A DNA stretch of 54,032 bases, from assembly GCF_022829605.1 (NCBI RefSeq), contig NZ_JAKSYD010000020.1:1-54032 (forward strand), read 5' to 3'. The notes beneath the pieces were generated by a model. The model was given only the letters and a program-made list of their open reading frames with translations. It did not search any database and was not told where the DNA came from. Shown here one piece after another: positions 17,460-27,326 of this stretch. How positions within the stretch are numbered: the stretch's first letter is position 1; each line of letters begins with the position of its first letter. Source of the DNA: Methylobacterium sp. E-065 (lineage in GTDB: Bacteria; Pseudomonadota; Alphaproteobacteria; Rhizobiales; Beijerinckiaceae). Position numbers and translations under genes: made by a program.

Positions 17460-17873
17460 TCAGGCGTTCGTGCCCGGCGCCTTGGTCAGGCGGCAGCCGG
17501 TGATGCGCCACTGCCCATCCGCGTCCCGGACGAGGCTGTACTCGGCGGTCCAGTCGACGCCGTACTCGTCCTGGATCGCCACCGACTGGACCACGCCCGC
17601 CGTATCCGTGTCCCGCGCCTCGCCGAACACGAAGCTGCGGTGCCGGTAGACCGGGCGATACTGGGTGCGGACCATGCCGATGAACAGGTCGGCGTTCGGG
17701 AAGAGCTCGCGGATCGCCGGGGCCGCCTGAGCGTAGGCCACCGGCGCGTCGTCGCGCCCGAAGGCCTCGACCTGCCGGGTGATCGTGGCCTGAGCGGCAG
17801 CGCGGGCGGCGTCATCGGCCGCTGCCGGTCCCGCAAGGCCGAGGACGAGGAGAAGGGCGGGCAACACGCGCAT
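17460..17873 (-). CDS. DUF4864-like secreted protein
   Basis: A 137-residue preprotein. A short cleavable signal ([19 protein letters not shown]) precedes a NTF2-like fold: a helix [22 protein letters not shown], quoted in part, then strands [21 protein letters not shown] and QWRITGC. This matches the DUF4864 family (alphaproteobacterial periplasmic proteins of unknown role). GGAG nine bases upstream supports ATG 17873 over the GTG at 17882. Confidence 0.8.
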   Translation of the reverse strand: MRVLPALLLVLGLAGPAAADDAARAAAQATITRQVEAFGRDDAPVAYAQAAPAIRELFPNADLFIGMVRTQYRPVYRHRSFVFGEARDTDTAGVVQSVAIQDEYGVDWTAEYSLVRDADGQWRITGCRLTKAPGTNA

Positions 17874-18270
17874 CGATGTCACTCCAGCTGAGCGGATCCG
17901 TTACTCGTTTTCACCAACTGAAAATGGTCCTCTTATCGTCAGCGACAATCGGGACGCGGCCTCCAAGTATATTTGCTGCCAAATTTGCCGCGTGAGACCT
18001 GTTATTGGCCCTGCGATAGGCCCCATCCCTGGATCGCTCTTGGCCGAGCCGAGCTTCGGTGCGGCGTCCGAGCACGCATCCGGCCGGGTATCGCTCCAAG
18101 TGCGAATGGGCTGGGCACAAATCGCGGCCAGATTGTGCAACACGCTGGAAAGATGGGCATTTTTCCGCCGAACAGGTGCCGCGGGTTTGACCCTCCAATC
18201 CGGTTTTGCAAACCTCCGGCCGACTCGGGGCCCTGAGGCCGGGAAGTCGCGTCGCGTGGAGCGCAGATCG
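17874..18270. other. Divergent control region before rutA, no gene seen
   Basis: About 400 bases between divergent genes. I find no good RutR-type TTGACCA-NN-TGGTCAA palindrome and no clear -24/-12 sigma-54 promoter. It contains ATTTG-CTGC-CAAAT (17971-17984) and GGTTT-TGC-AAACC (18202-18214) as the only neat dyads. Confidence 0.45.
18202..18214. promoter_or_regulatory. Dyad GGTTT-TGC-AAACC upstream of rutA
   Basis: A perfect 5-bp inverted repeat around a 3-base centre, 56 bases before the rutA start. A second GGTTTG at 18184-18189 also pairs with the CAAACC half. It could be an operator or lie in the promoter; no known regulator consensus is matched. Confidence 0.3.
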
Positions 18271-19442
<1,172 letters not shown>

Positions 19443-19443
<1 letters not shown>

Positions 19444-20204
19444 TGGACGCCCCCGCCGGATATCGCGATCCGAACGGCCGCCACGGCAGCGTCGTCCTGC
19501 CGGCCCGGCCCGAGCCGATCGCCTTCGACCCCGCCGCCACGGTGCTGATCGTGGTGGACGTGCAGAACGCCTATGCGAGCGCGGGCGGCTATCTCGACCT
19601 CGCGGGCTTCGACGTGTCGGGCACCGGCCCGGTGATCGCGCAGATCGTCCGGGCGGTCGCGGCGGCGCGGGCGGCGGGCATCCGGATCCTGTGGTTCCAG
19701 AACGGCTGGGACCCGGACTATGCCGAGGCGGGCGGCCCGGGCTCGCCGAACTGGCACAAATCCAACGCCCTCAAGACCATGCGCCGGAAGCCGGAGATGA
19801 ACGCGCAGCTCCTCGCCAAGGGCTCCTGGGATTACGCGCTGGTGGACGCCCTGACGCCCGAGCCCGGCGACCTGACGATCGGCAAGCCGCGCTACAGCGG
19901 CTTCTACAACACGCCCCTCGACAGCATGCTCCGCGCCCGGGGGATCAACACGCTGGTCTTCATCGGCATCGCCACCAACGTCTGCGTGGAATCGACCCTG
20001 CGGGACGGGTTCCACCGGGAGTATTTCGGGATCGTACTGGCCGATGCGACGCATCAGGCCGGGCCCGAGAGCCTGCACCACGGGGCGCTCGCCAATATCG
20101 AGACCTTCTTCGGCTGGGTCTCGGATGTCGCCGCCTTCGCGGCGGCCCTCGGGACGGCTTCACACGCCGCGGTTGATGCGGCCGGCCTCGATATGGCCGA
20201 ATAA
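19443..20204 (+). CDS. rutB: Ureidoacrylate amidohydrolase RutB
   Basis: A 253-residue isochorismatase-fold cysteine hydrolase that removes the carbamoyl group from ureidoacrylate, giving aminoacrylate and carbamate. The catalytic triad is visible: Asp39 in IVVDVQNAY, Lys148 in [10 protein letters not shown] and Cys181 in [11 protein letters not shown]. The QNGWDP and [14 protein letters not shown] stretches are RutB-specific. It starts in the rutA stop (TGATG). The C-terminus is slightly longer than in E. coli. Confidence 0.96.
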
Positions 20205-20212
20205 GTGCATCC

Positions 20213-20241
20213 TGCACCCGGCCGGTCACCGGCAGGGTGCA
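20213..20241 (+). other. Hairpin between rutB and rutC
   Basis: TGCACCC and GGGTGCA enclose GCCGG-TCA-CCGGC, giving 12 base pairs with a single G/A mismatch. There is no U-tract, so transcript processing or stability control within the operon is more likely than full termination. Confidence 0.5.
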
Positions 20242-20318
20242 CGAGCGCCGCCCGACGCGGCGCCTCCCGCGCGGCCTGCCCGGCCCGGCCGACAGGTCGA
20301 ACGGGAGCGCACACGGGC

Positions 20319-20705
20319 ATGCCGAAGCAGGTCGTCATTCCGCCGGGGACCGGCAAGCCGCTCGCCCCCTACGTGCCGGGCACGCTGGCCGACGGCGTGC
20401 TGTACGTCTCGGGCACGCTACCGCTGGATGCAGAGGCCAACGTCGTTCATGCCGGCGACGCCGCCGCCCAGACCCGCCACGTGCTGGAGACCATCAAGGG
20501 CGTGGTCCAGGCCGCGGGCGGCACGATGGACGACGTCACCTTCAACCACGTCTTCCTGAAGGACTGGGCGGACTACGCGGCGATCAACGCCGTCTACGCG
20601 GAGTATTTCCCGGGAGAGAAGCCGGCGCGCTATTGCATCCAGTGCGGCCTCGTGAAGCCGGAGGCACTGGTGGAGATCGCCTCCGTGGCGCATGTCGGCC
20701 GATGA
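20319..20705 (+). CDS. rutC: Aminoacrylate peracid reductase / RidA-family RutC
   Basis: A 128-residue YjgF/RidA-fold protein. The C-terminal [20 protein letters not shown] is the characteristic RutC stretch, with the iminium-binding Arg and a Cys at the trimer interface. It acts on the aminoacrylate made by RutB, with a 2-iminopropionate/aminoacrylate deaminase role favoured in recent work. ATG 20319 matches family length; frames opening at 20205 are too long. It overlaps rutD by 14 bases. Confidence 0.95.
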   Translation: MPKQVVIPPGTGKPLAPYVPGTLADGVLYVSGTLPLDAEANVVHAGDAAAQTRHVLETIKGVVQAAGGTMDDVTFNHVFLKDWADYAAINAVYAEYFPGEKPARYCIQCGLVKPEALVEIASVAHVGR

Positions 20706-21507
20706 GCAGCCGGTGAGCGTCGGCGCGGCCCCGCTCCACCACGCGGTGGCGGGTCCGGAGGACGGGCGGCCGGTGCTGCTCTCGCCGGGGCTCGGCGGCG
20801 GGGCCGGATACTTCGCGCCGCAGATGGCGGCGCTCACGGCGCAGTTCCGGGTGGTGACCTACGACCATCGCGGGACCGGTCGGTCGCCCGACCGGCTCGG
20901 GCCGGACCACGATATCCCCGCCATGGCCCGGGACGCGCTCGCGGTGTTGGACGCCGCCGGGATCGACCGGGCCGACGTGGTCGGCCACGCGCTGGGCGGC
21001 CTGATCGCCCTGCAGATGGCGCTCGCCGCGCCCGGGCGCGTCGGGCGGATCGTGGTCGTCAACGGCTGGGACGCCCTGGACCCGGCCACACGCCGCTGCT
21101 TCGCGGCCCGCCGGGCGATCCTGGCCGGGGGCGGCCCGGAGGCCTTCGTGCGGGCGCAGGCGATCTTCCTGTACCCGGCGCCCTGGTTGTCGTCCGAGGC
21201 CGCGCGGGTCGCGGCCGACGAGGCCCACGCCCTCGCGCATTTCCCCGGGGCCGAGACGGTGCTCACGCGCATCGGCGCCCTGGAGCGCTTCGCCATCGCC
21301 GACCGGCTCGGGCGCATCCCGCACGAGACCCTGGTGATGGCCGCCCGGGACGACGTGCTGGTGCCCTATACGCGCTCCGAGCGCCTCGCGGCTGCCTTGC
21401 CCAACGCCCGGCTCGCCCTCGCCCCCGAGGGTGGCCACGCCCATAGCGTGACCTGTCCGGAGGCGTTCAACCGGACCCTGCTGGACTTCCTCGATCGGCC
21501 CGCATGA
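20692..21507 (+). CDS. rutD: RutD alpha/beta-hydrolase-fold protein
   Basis: A 271-residue alpha/beta hydrolase. The nucleophile elbow reads VVGHALGG with Ala100 where Ser would be, as in my memory of E. coli Rut[16 protein letters not shown] and [15 protein letters not shown] are also RutD hallmarks. It is thought to help convert aminoacrylate to malonic semialdehyde, though its necessity is debated. It is the last rut gene here; its 3' end overlaps the convergent glycosyltransferase gene by 41 bases. Confidence 0.93.
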   Translation: MSADEQPVSVGAAPLHHAVAGPEDGRPVLLSPGLGGGAGYFAPQMAALTAQFRVVTYDHRGTGRSPDRLGPDHDIPAMARDALAVLDAAGIDRADVVGHALGGLIALQMALAAPGRVGRIVVVNGWDALDPATRRCFAARRAILAGGGPEAFVRAQAIFLYPAPWLSSEAARVAADEAHALAHFPGAETVLTRIGALERFAIADRLGRIPHETLVMAARDDVLVPYTRSERLAAALPNARLALAPEGGHAHSVTCPEAFNRTLLDFLDRPA

Positions 21508-22441
21508 GCATCCCCAGGAGCTCCGGCAACGCCCCGGCCAGGAGGGCGGCGGCGCGCAGAACCTCGGCGGCCTCGGCGGGCGAGCGGTGGACGAGGGCCA
21601 GGGCAAGCCGGAGCGGCACCTGCGCGCCAAAACTCGCCGCCGTCACCGCCAGGGCCGTTACGACGCCGTGGTGCTTGCCGGCGTAGAGGATCTGGCTGCG
21701 CAGGAAGTAGAACAGCCGCCGCGCCCGCACCTGCCGGGTCGTGCCCTGGCCGAGATGGCGCGCGACCGCCCCGGCGACGTGCCGCACGGAATAACCCGCC
21801 GCCCGGGCGCGGGCGCAGAGATCGGCATCCTCCCAGTAGACGAAGAAGCGCGGATCGAAGCCGCCGAGCGACTGGAACAGGTCGCGGCGGATCATCAGGA
21901 AGGCGCCCATCACCTGATCGACGGCGCGGTCCTCCGCATGGTCCCATTCGCGGAGGAAGTGCGGGCGCACGAGGCCCAGCCGGTCCAGCGCCAGGGCGCG
22001 TCCGAGGAGGCCGAGCGCCGAAGGCGTCCGGGCGCAGGAGCGCGCAGTCCGCCCGTCGGGGTCGACCAGCCGGGCGCCGACGATCCCGGTCCGCGGATCG
22101 GCCAGCAGGGCGGCCCGGGCCACGTCCAGGGCGTCGGGTTCGACCTGCGTGTCGGGGTTGAGGAACAGGATCGCGGGGGCTTCGCCCGCGGCAGCGCCCT
22201 GATCGCAGGCGCGGCCGAAGCCGAGATTGTCCGCATTGCGGATCAGCCGGAGCGGGTGGGGCAGGGGGGGCAGATCCTCGGCGGAGCCGTCGGTTGAGGC
22301 ATTGTCGACCACGATCACCTGCACGGACGCGGCGTCCCGCGCGGCCGCGAGGCTCGCGAGACACGCGCGGAGAAGCGCTCCGCCGTTCCAGTTGACGATC
22401 ACCACGTCGAGGACCGGGGGAAGGGCAGGGCGCTCGGTCAC
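21467..22441 (-). CDS. GT2 family glycosyltransferase
   Basis: A 324-residue family 2 glycosyltransferase. [18 protein letters not shown] starts the GT-A fold, [12 protein letters not shown] carries the nucleotide-binding Asp, [14 protein letters not shown] holds the DxD-like metal motif, and [31 protein letters not shown] contains the acceptor-side ED motif (quoted in part). It resembles rhamnosyltransferase-type O-antigen/EPS enzymes. A GTG start at 22441 overlaps the stop of the preceding glycosyltransferase (GTGA). It is the third gene of a PadR-GT-GT unit. Confidence 0.9.
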   Translation of the reverse strand: MTERPALPPVLDVVIVNWNGGALLRACLASLAAARDAASVQVIVVDNASTDGSAEDLPPLPHPLRLIRNADNLGFGRACDQGAAAGEAPAILFLNPDTQVEPDALDVARAALLADPRTGIVGARLVDPDGRTARSCARTPSALGLLGRALALDRLGLVRPHFLREWDHAEDRAVDQVMGAFLMIRRDLFQSLGGFDPRFFVYWEDADLCARARAAGYSVRHVAGAVARHLGQGTTRQVRARRLFYFLRSQILYAGKHHGVVTALAVTAASFGAQVPLRLALALVHRSPAEAAEVLRAAALLAGALPELLGMLMRADRGSPAGSG

Positions 22442-23343
22442 GGCAGATCCTTGGGCAGATCCCGGGGTGCGCCGAGGCGGCCGAGGGCGCCGTCGCGGGC
22501 CGCGGCGAGAAGCCGAAGCAGCACGGAGGGCCGCCAGCCTGAATCCGCCCAGTACAGGCCGGCCTGGAGGGGCAGGTAGGCGGCCTGGGCGAGCTTCCAG
22601 CGGAGCGGCACGTGCGGCAGACGCCACGCATACACCGCGTTGCGCAGGTAGGTCGCCATGCGGAACAGGGGCTGGCGCGGCATCGCGATCCCGAAGGCCC
22701 GGATCACCCCGCCGCCGACCCGGTGGGGGATCCCGACGTCGCGGGCGCAATAGCAGCCGTAGCCGAGGCTCCAGGCGCGGAAGCACCATTCGAGTTCGAC
22801 GCCGTCGATGAAGAAGTCCGCCCGGAACGGGCCGATCCGGTCGAACGCGGCGAGGTCGATCAGCGAGCCCGAGGTCGCCAGGAACTGCACCGGGGCGGGG
22901 GCGCCCTGATCCGGAATGCCGGGTCGGCGCGGATAGGCCGGCGCCTTGTGGCCGGGCGCCGGCGCCGGGACGGGACCCACCACCGCGGCCCGGATCCCGG
23001 CACGCCGCAGCTCTCCGAGAGCGGCGAGCAACCCAGCGGCGAGATCCCCGGGCGGCTCGGCATCCTGATCGAGGAGCAGGAGGGTCTCCGCCCCCGCGTC
23101 CCGGGCGGACGCGGCGATCCGGTTGAGCGCCGCCGCGATGCCGACATTGTGCCCCTCCGACAGCAGGATCACGCCGGCGTGGACGAGGCGTCCCGCGTCA
23201 CCGGCGGCGAGACCGCCATTGTCGAAGGCGATCACCGTGGCGCCCCCGGCCGCGGCCTGGGCGAGGACGCGCTCCACCTGATCCGGGCTCGGCCGGAACA
23301 GGGTGATGCCGAGGGCGGGAAGGCCCGAACGCGGATCAGGCAC
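22438..23343 (-). CDS. GT2 family glycosyltransferase, rhamnosyltransferase-like
   Basis: A 301-residue GT-A enzyme. IAFDNGGLAAGD, SEGHNVGIAAALNRI, LLLLDQDAEPP (DQD metal motif) and FIDGVELEWCFRAWSLGYG follow the order of RfbF-type rhamnosyltransferases. The DNGG segment replaces the usual DNxS. The start is a GTG at 23343 preceded by GGGG. It lies 30 bases after padR, and its stop overlaps the next glycosyltransferase start. Confidence 0.88.
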   Translation of the reverse strand: MPDPRSGLPALGITLFRPSPDQVERVLAQAAAGGATVIAFDNGGLAAGDAGRLVHAGVILLSEGHNVGIAAALNRIAASARDAGAETLLLLDQDAEPPGDLAAGLLAALGELRRAGIRAAVVGPVPAPAPGHKAPAYPRRPGIPDQGAPAPVQFLATSGSLIDLAAFDRIGPFRADFFIDGVELEWCFRAWSLGYGCYCARDVGIPHRVGGGVIRAFGIAMPRQPLFRMATYLRNAVYAWRLPHVPLRWKLAQAAYLPLQAGLYWADSGWRPSVLLRLLAAARDGALGRLGAPRDLPKDLP

Positions 23344-23373
23344 CGGACGGACCCCGACGCAGGTCGCGGCGCG

Positions 23374-23997
23374 TCACGCCCGCTCCACCGCGACGGTCGC
23401 CGCCTCCAGGGCCGCCGTGATGGCGGCGGTCTGCTCGGCGCTGAGCGGCCCGCGGGCGAGGCGCATCTGCAGGGCAAGCTTCAGACCCTCCTTGGCGCGC
23501 ACCAGGGAGGGTGGCGGCCCGTCCCCCCGGGCGGCCTCGGCCTCGGCCATCCGGGCGAGGATGGCCTCCAGGGTCGGGCGATTGCCGTCGAGGACGGCCT
23601 GGCCCTCCGGTGTGATCGTGTGCAGCCGCTTGGTGCCCTCCCCGGGGGTCACCGTGACGTGGCCGAGCTCCTCGAGCAGCGTCAGCGTCGGGTAGACCGT
23701 GCCCGGGCTCGGGCTGTAGGCACCGCCGACCCGCTCCTCGATGGCCTTGATGATCTCGTAGCCGTGCCGGGGCTTCTCGGCGATCAGGTGGAGGATCACG
23801 AGCCTGAGGTCGCCATGGGCGAAGAAGCGGGCGAGATCGCCGCGACCGCCGCGGCCGAACATCCGGCGGTCGCCGGGTCCGCGGCCGGGATGCCCGTGCC
23901 GCCCCCTGTGATCACCCCCCATCGGGCCACGATGGGCGCGGACGCGGTGGGCGTCGAAGGGATCGCCGTAGAAGGAGTCCATGATATCGGGATGCAT
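23374..23997 (-). CDS. PadR family regulator with His-rich N-terminus (YqjI-like)
   Basis: A 207-residue repressor. The first 45 residues are rich in Gly, Arg and six His (positions 2, 17, 22, 30, 34, 36), like the metal-binding extension of E. coli YqjI. The PadR winged helix follows (LVILHLIAEKPRHGYEIIKAIEE, PSPGTVYPTLTLLEELGHV; quoted in part), then a helical dimerisation tail. ATG 23997 is the first after the operator. Metal responsiveness is inferred from the His-rich segment. It heads an operon with two glycosyltransferases. Confidence 0.9.
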   Translation of the reverse strand: MHPDIMDSFYGDPFDAHRVRAHRGPMGGDHRGRHGHPGRGPGDRRMFGRGGRGDLARFFAHGDLRLVILHLIAEKPRHGYEIIKAIEERVGGAYSPSPGTVYPTLTLLEELGHVTVTPGEGTKRLHTITPEGQAVLDGNRPTLEAILARMAEAEAARGDGPPPSLVRAKEGLKLALQMRLARGPLSAEQTAAITAALEAATVAVERA

Positions 23998-24012
23998 GGC
24001 GGATCGACTCAC

Positions 24013-24045
24013 TTTCGATATGTCGCAATAAAAGATATATCGAAA
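24013..24045. promoter_or_regulatory. PadR operator
   Basis: TTTCGATATGTC and GATATATCGAAA are 11/12-matching inverted arms separated by 9 bases (GCAATAAAA), starting 16 bases upstream of padR. The ATATCGAAA half-site type is what I know for YqjI/PadR autoregulation. It also lies in the divergent interval before the acetyltransferase gene, so it could control both sides. Confidence 0.75.
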
Positions 24046-24295
24046 CCCTATCGACCGCAAGGCAGGCTTCTGCGCCATGGGGGCCCACCTGCGGTTTACG
24101 GGCCCCGCCGGTTCGGTTAGTGCGGCGGCTCACCGATGCCACCGGCCTGCGCCTTGCCCTTCACCCCCGACGCCGCCCGACAATTGCCCGTGCCCCGATC
24201 CGCGATCTGCACGGCAACAGCGCCCCGGGACGGCACGCGGTGAACGCGTCCGTGCGGAGGTCCGGGGCCCAACGCCCGATCGACGAGGACGCCGC

Positions 24296-25015
24296 ATGAT
24301 CTCCGTCAACGAGGACATGAAGCAGGAGATGCTGCGGCGGGGCATCTCGGTGTTGCACCCGGCGCCGTTCGGCCTGCCGGAGGATTGCACCTTCGAGCCG
24401 CCGTGCAGCATCAAGTGGATGGGCGTCGATTACTGCCTCACCATGGGGGCGTTCTCGTACGCGGTCAGCGGCTACTATTTCGGCGCCGACATCGCCCGCT
24501 ACTGCTCGATCGGCGAGAGCGTGCAGGTCGGGCGCGGCAGCCACCCGGTCCAGTGCGGCTCGACCTCACCGCTGTTCTACACGCACCATTCGGCGGTGTT
24601 CGACCGCGCCGATCCGCGGGCGGAGGATTACGAGATCTGCGGGCCGTATCTGTGGCCCAAGCGCGTACGCATCGGCAACGACGTCTATATCGGCCACGGC
24701 GCCTTCCTGATGCCCGACATCACGATCGGCGACGGTGCGGTGGTCGGCGCCATGGCGGTGGTGACCAAGGACGTGCCGCCCTACGCGATCGTGGCCGGCA
24801 GCCCCGCCCGGGTCGTGAAGATGCGCTTCCCCGACGCGCTGATCGAGCGCTACCTGAAGGTGCAATGGTGGCGCTACGCCTTCTGGGACCTGCGCCAGTG
24901 CTCGATCACCGACCCGGAAAAATTCCTCGATGCCGTGGAGGAGCGGATCGCCGGCGGGATGCAGGAATACCGGCCGGAGCTGATCCCGCTCCGGTCGCTG
25001 GTGCCGGGGGGGTGA
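24296..25015 (+). CDS. CatB/Vat-related hexapeptide O-acetyltransferase
   Basis: A 239-residue left-handed beta-helix enzyme. It contains RYCSIGESVQVGRGSHP with the catalytic His-type segment, YTHHSAVF, VRIGNDVYIGHGAFLMPDITIGDGAVVGAMAVVTKDVPPYAIVAG (quoted in part) and a helical C-terminus. It transfers acetyl from acetyl-CoA to a sugar or antibiotic hydroxyl; given four nearby glycosyltransferases, surface polysaccharide decoration is the likely role. ATG 24296 is chosen because the earlier open frame has no family match. Confidence 0.87.
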   Translation: MISVNEDMKQEMLRRGISVLHPAPFGLPEDCTFEPPCSIKWMGVDYCLTMGAFSYAVSGYYFGADIARYCSIGESVQVGRGSHPVQCGSTSPLFYTHHSAVFDRADPRAEDYEICGPYLWPKRVRIGNDVYIGHGAFLMPDITIGDGAVVGAMAVVTKDVPPYAIVAGSPARVVKMRFPDALIERYLKVQWWRYAFWDLRQCSITDPEKFLDAVEERIAGGMQEYRPELIPLRSLVPGG

Positions 25016-25070
25016 GGATCGGCGCTCGTCTGCGCGTTGCGAGAAGAACAAGCCCGGTTTTTCTGTCCGC

Positions 25071-25175
25071 CGGCTTCGTCGTCCACGGGACGACGGACAG
25101 TACCACCCTGTATTCGGGCGATCCTACCTGCATCTTGGTCGCGCAGGTCCGACTGCGGGCAGAACGACGAAGCCG
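25071..25175. repeat. Separated 12-bp inverted repeat between convergent genes
   Basis: CGGCTTCGTCGT (25071-25082) and ACGACGAAGCCG (25164-25175) are perfect inverted copies flanking 81 bases. The spacer has no ORF. It could be a large terminator arm pair for the two convergent genes or a minimal mobile-element relic. Confidence 0.4.
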
Positions 25176-25182
25176 AATCAGG

Positions 25183-26445
25183 TCATACGACCGGCCCAGC
25201 GGCGAGCAGCGCCTCGTCCGCCTTGCTCAAGGATCGGCCCGCGGCCTTCCGGTAGAGCACGCCGAAACGCCGGACCACGGATTCCCATGTATGCGGGGCG
25301 ACGACCTCCCGCCCACGCGCAACGAGCTGGTTGCGCAAGGGTGCCTCCGACCACAGCCTGAACATGGCAGCGGCGATCTCGCCATAGTTGTCGGGATCGA
25401 ACAGGAGCGCACCGCCGCCGGTCAGCGACGGCAGAGAGGTCACATTGGAGGAGGCCACGGGGCATCCGAGGGTGAAAGCCTCCCAGATCGGACAGCTACC
25501 AGCTTCGAACTTCGTGGGCACGATGACGCCGCGCGCCAAGTGGTAGAGCAGCACCAAGTCACGCTGAGCGATGTAGCCGGCCCACCGAATGCGATCGGTC
25601 ACGTTCAGGGCAGCCGCCCGTTCCAGCACGCGCAAGGAGAAGGGCGTGATCGCCCCTGTGAAGACCAGGAGGGGCGGTGTAAGACCTTGGGCGCGCAGGA
25701 TTGCGGCAGCCTCTAGGAGGCCGATGTGATTCTTGTGCTCCCAGCCGGCCGCCGGGTAGATCAGGAAATTATCCGGCTGGATCTGCAGACGATCGCAGAT
25801 GGTCCGCACTTCTTCCGGTGTCGGAGGCGTGCGGTCGGTCGCCGGTGGTGCGAACGGGATGACAGGCAGCTTCTGGGGCGCCACACGGTATTGCCGTTGG
25901 ACATCTTCGGCGATCCAGCGCGCGGCGACCGGCACGATGGTCGCCGCATTGCAGAAGTACTGGTATATAACCTCACGCTGTTCGAGTTCCTCGTCGGAGA
26001 AGAACTGCGGCAGATGAAGATGCTGCAGATCGTGAGGATGATAGAGGAGCGGCAAATCGGAATCGGGCGCGAATTGCGATGGGGCGTGAACCACATCGAC
26101 GCCCGCAGCCCGCAAGGGTCCCGTCGCATCCCGGAGATTGACCTGGAGGGTGGCGCTATCGCCCTGGAATTTGAAGATCCGCTTGGCAACCTGCGTACCG
26201 ACCATCTTGGATTCACGTCCGCGGACCGGCAGCGCATCGGTGTTCAGCAGCAGCAAGCGGCAATGGTCTGGCATGATGGCGCGCAGGTCGTCGCGCCCCT
26301 CCGAATCCACGAGAATAGAAAAGCGGAATTTGTCAGCCGGCAGGTGGTGGAGATGGGTTACCAGACCGCGTGTGACTTCCGCGACGCCACCGGCCGCCCC
26401 GAGGGACAGACGCGCATCGATTGCCACATGAAGCTGATCCGACAT
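25183..26445 (-). CDS. GT4 family glycosyltransferase
   Basis: A 420-residue GT-B enzyme. The N-domain starts HVAIDARLSLGAAGGVAEVTRGL, in part. The C-domain has NFLIYPAAGWEHKNHIGLLEAA, LLVFTGA and the acceptor/donor signature PTKFEAGSCPIWEAFTLGCPV with the family EX7E-like pair, followed by SSNVTSLPSLTGGGALLFDP. This is typical of mannosyl/rhamnosyl transferases of exopolysaccharide or LPS clusters. Base composition is lower in GC than the genes before it. It is preceded on the same strand by another glycosyltransferase, 65 bases away. Confidence 0.9.
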   Translation of the reverse strand: MSDQLHVAIDARLSLGAAGGVAEVTRGLVTHLHHLPADKFRFSILVDSEGRDDLRAIMPDHCRLLLLNTDALPVRGRESKMVGTQVAKRIFKFQGDSATLQVNLRDATGPLRAAGVDVVHAPSQFAPDSDLPLLYHPHDLQHLHLPQFFSDEELEQREVIYQYFCNAATIVPVAARWIAEDVQRQYRVAPQKLPVIPFAPPATDRTPPTPEEVRTICDRLQIQPDNFLIYPAAGWEHKNHIGLLEAAAILRAQGLTPPLLVFTGAITPFSLRVLERAAALNVTDRIRWAGYIAQRDLVLLYHLARGVIVPTKFEAGSCPIWEAFTLGCPVASSNVTSLPSLTGGGALLFDPDNYGEIAAAMFRLWSEAPLRNQLVARGREVVAPHTWESVVRRFGVLYRKAAGRSLSKADEALLAAGPVV

Positions 26446-26510
26446 AACCCAATGTTCCCCTATACTCCCGCCAAGGTGTCATTGGCCGAGAGCCTTGTGC
26501 GGGGCTTGTC

Positions 26511-27326
26511 TCACCAGGGGATGCGCCCGTAGCGCTCGATGAGCTGCGCGTATTCTGCCCGGCTCTGCTCGGCGAGGACGGGGTCGGCGGCCAGACGGGC
26601 CATACCGGAACGGGAATGCACGAGCCGAATGACCAGCGGAGCCAGCATCGTATGGCGCTGCAACTCCAAATTGTTTCCGCCAAAGCGCACGACATTGGCG
26701 ATCCAGGGCCGCACCTGTTCCGCCATGGCAAAGGTTGCCGGCGCCATTGCATCGAGGAGATGGCAGCGTTTGACCCCGGCCTCACTCAATCGACCGAGCC
26801 ACTCGTTATCGAGATGCCAACGCATCGTCGGATCGAAGCGCCCCACCCGCCGGAGGATCGCCGAAGGCATGATCCAGCCCGACGGCGTCGGGAAGTCGTT
26901 GATGCGTAGAATTTTCCCTTCTTCATCGATTTCAAGCTGCGTTGTTGAGACAAAATCGCTCTCCTTTAAAATATTCAAACCCCAAGTCAAATAATTACAA
27001 TCCCAGCAATCATCGTCTTCCAAGAATGCGACATAGTCGAAGCGGCCATTCGCTGCGTCGATCCCAGCATTCAATGCGCCAGCTTGCGAGCAGGTATCGC
27101 TATGCGCCCAGATGATTTCGGTCCGCTCCGCCAGGTGGGAGGGAATCGCCGCATGCGCATCAATTCCGATGATGAAGGTGAGATGGGCCCGCCCTTCCGC
27201 AACCGCCGTCTGTGCCAGGGCGCTGTCGATCGCCCGCTCGACAAAGTACGTGCCGGTCCGGCCACCATTGGTGATTCGTTGTAGACGGGACGGCAGGATC
27301 ACCCCGACCGAGAATATCCGCGCCAT
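26511..27326 (-). CDS. GT2-like glycosyltransferase
   Basis: A 271-residue GT-A protein. FSVGVILPSRLQRI, YFVERAIDSALAQT, FIIGIDAHA, AGALNAGIDAANGRFDYVAFLEDDDCW (quoted in part; the DDD is the metal site) and FDPTMRWHLDNEWLGRL follow the family order. Donor and acceptor are unknown. ATG 27326 is preferred; a TTG lies 5 codons upstream. It is the first gene of a two-gene glycosyltransferase unit, and the promoter should lie in the AT-rich region upstream. Confidence 0.8.
   Translation of the reverse strand: MARIFSVGVILPSRLQRITNGGRTGTYFVERAIDSALAQTAVAEGRAHLTFIIGIDAHAAIPSHLAERTEIIWAHSDTCSQAGALNAGIDAANGRFDYVAFLEDDDCWDCNYLTWGLNILKESDFVSTTQLEIDEEGKILRINDFPTPSGWIMPSAILRRVGRFDPTMRWHLDNEWLGRLSEAGVKRCHLLDAMAPATFAMAEQVRPWIANVVRFGGNNLELQRHTMLAPLVIRLVHSRSGMARLAADPVLAEQSRAEYAQLIERYGRIPW

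Noticed and set aside
17874..18270. A RutR operator or sigma-54 promoter upstream of rutA
   Set aside because: I searched by eye for TTGACCA/TGGTCAA and GG-N10-GC patterns and found no convincing match; only weak dyads remain.
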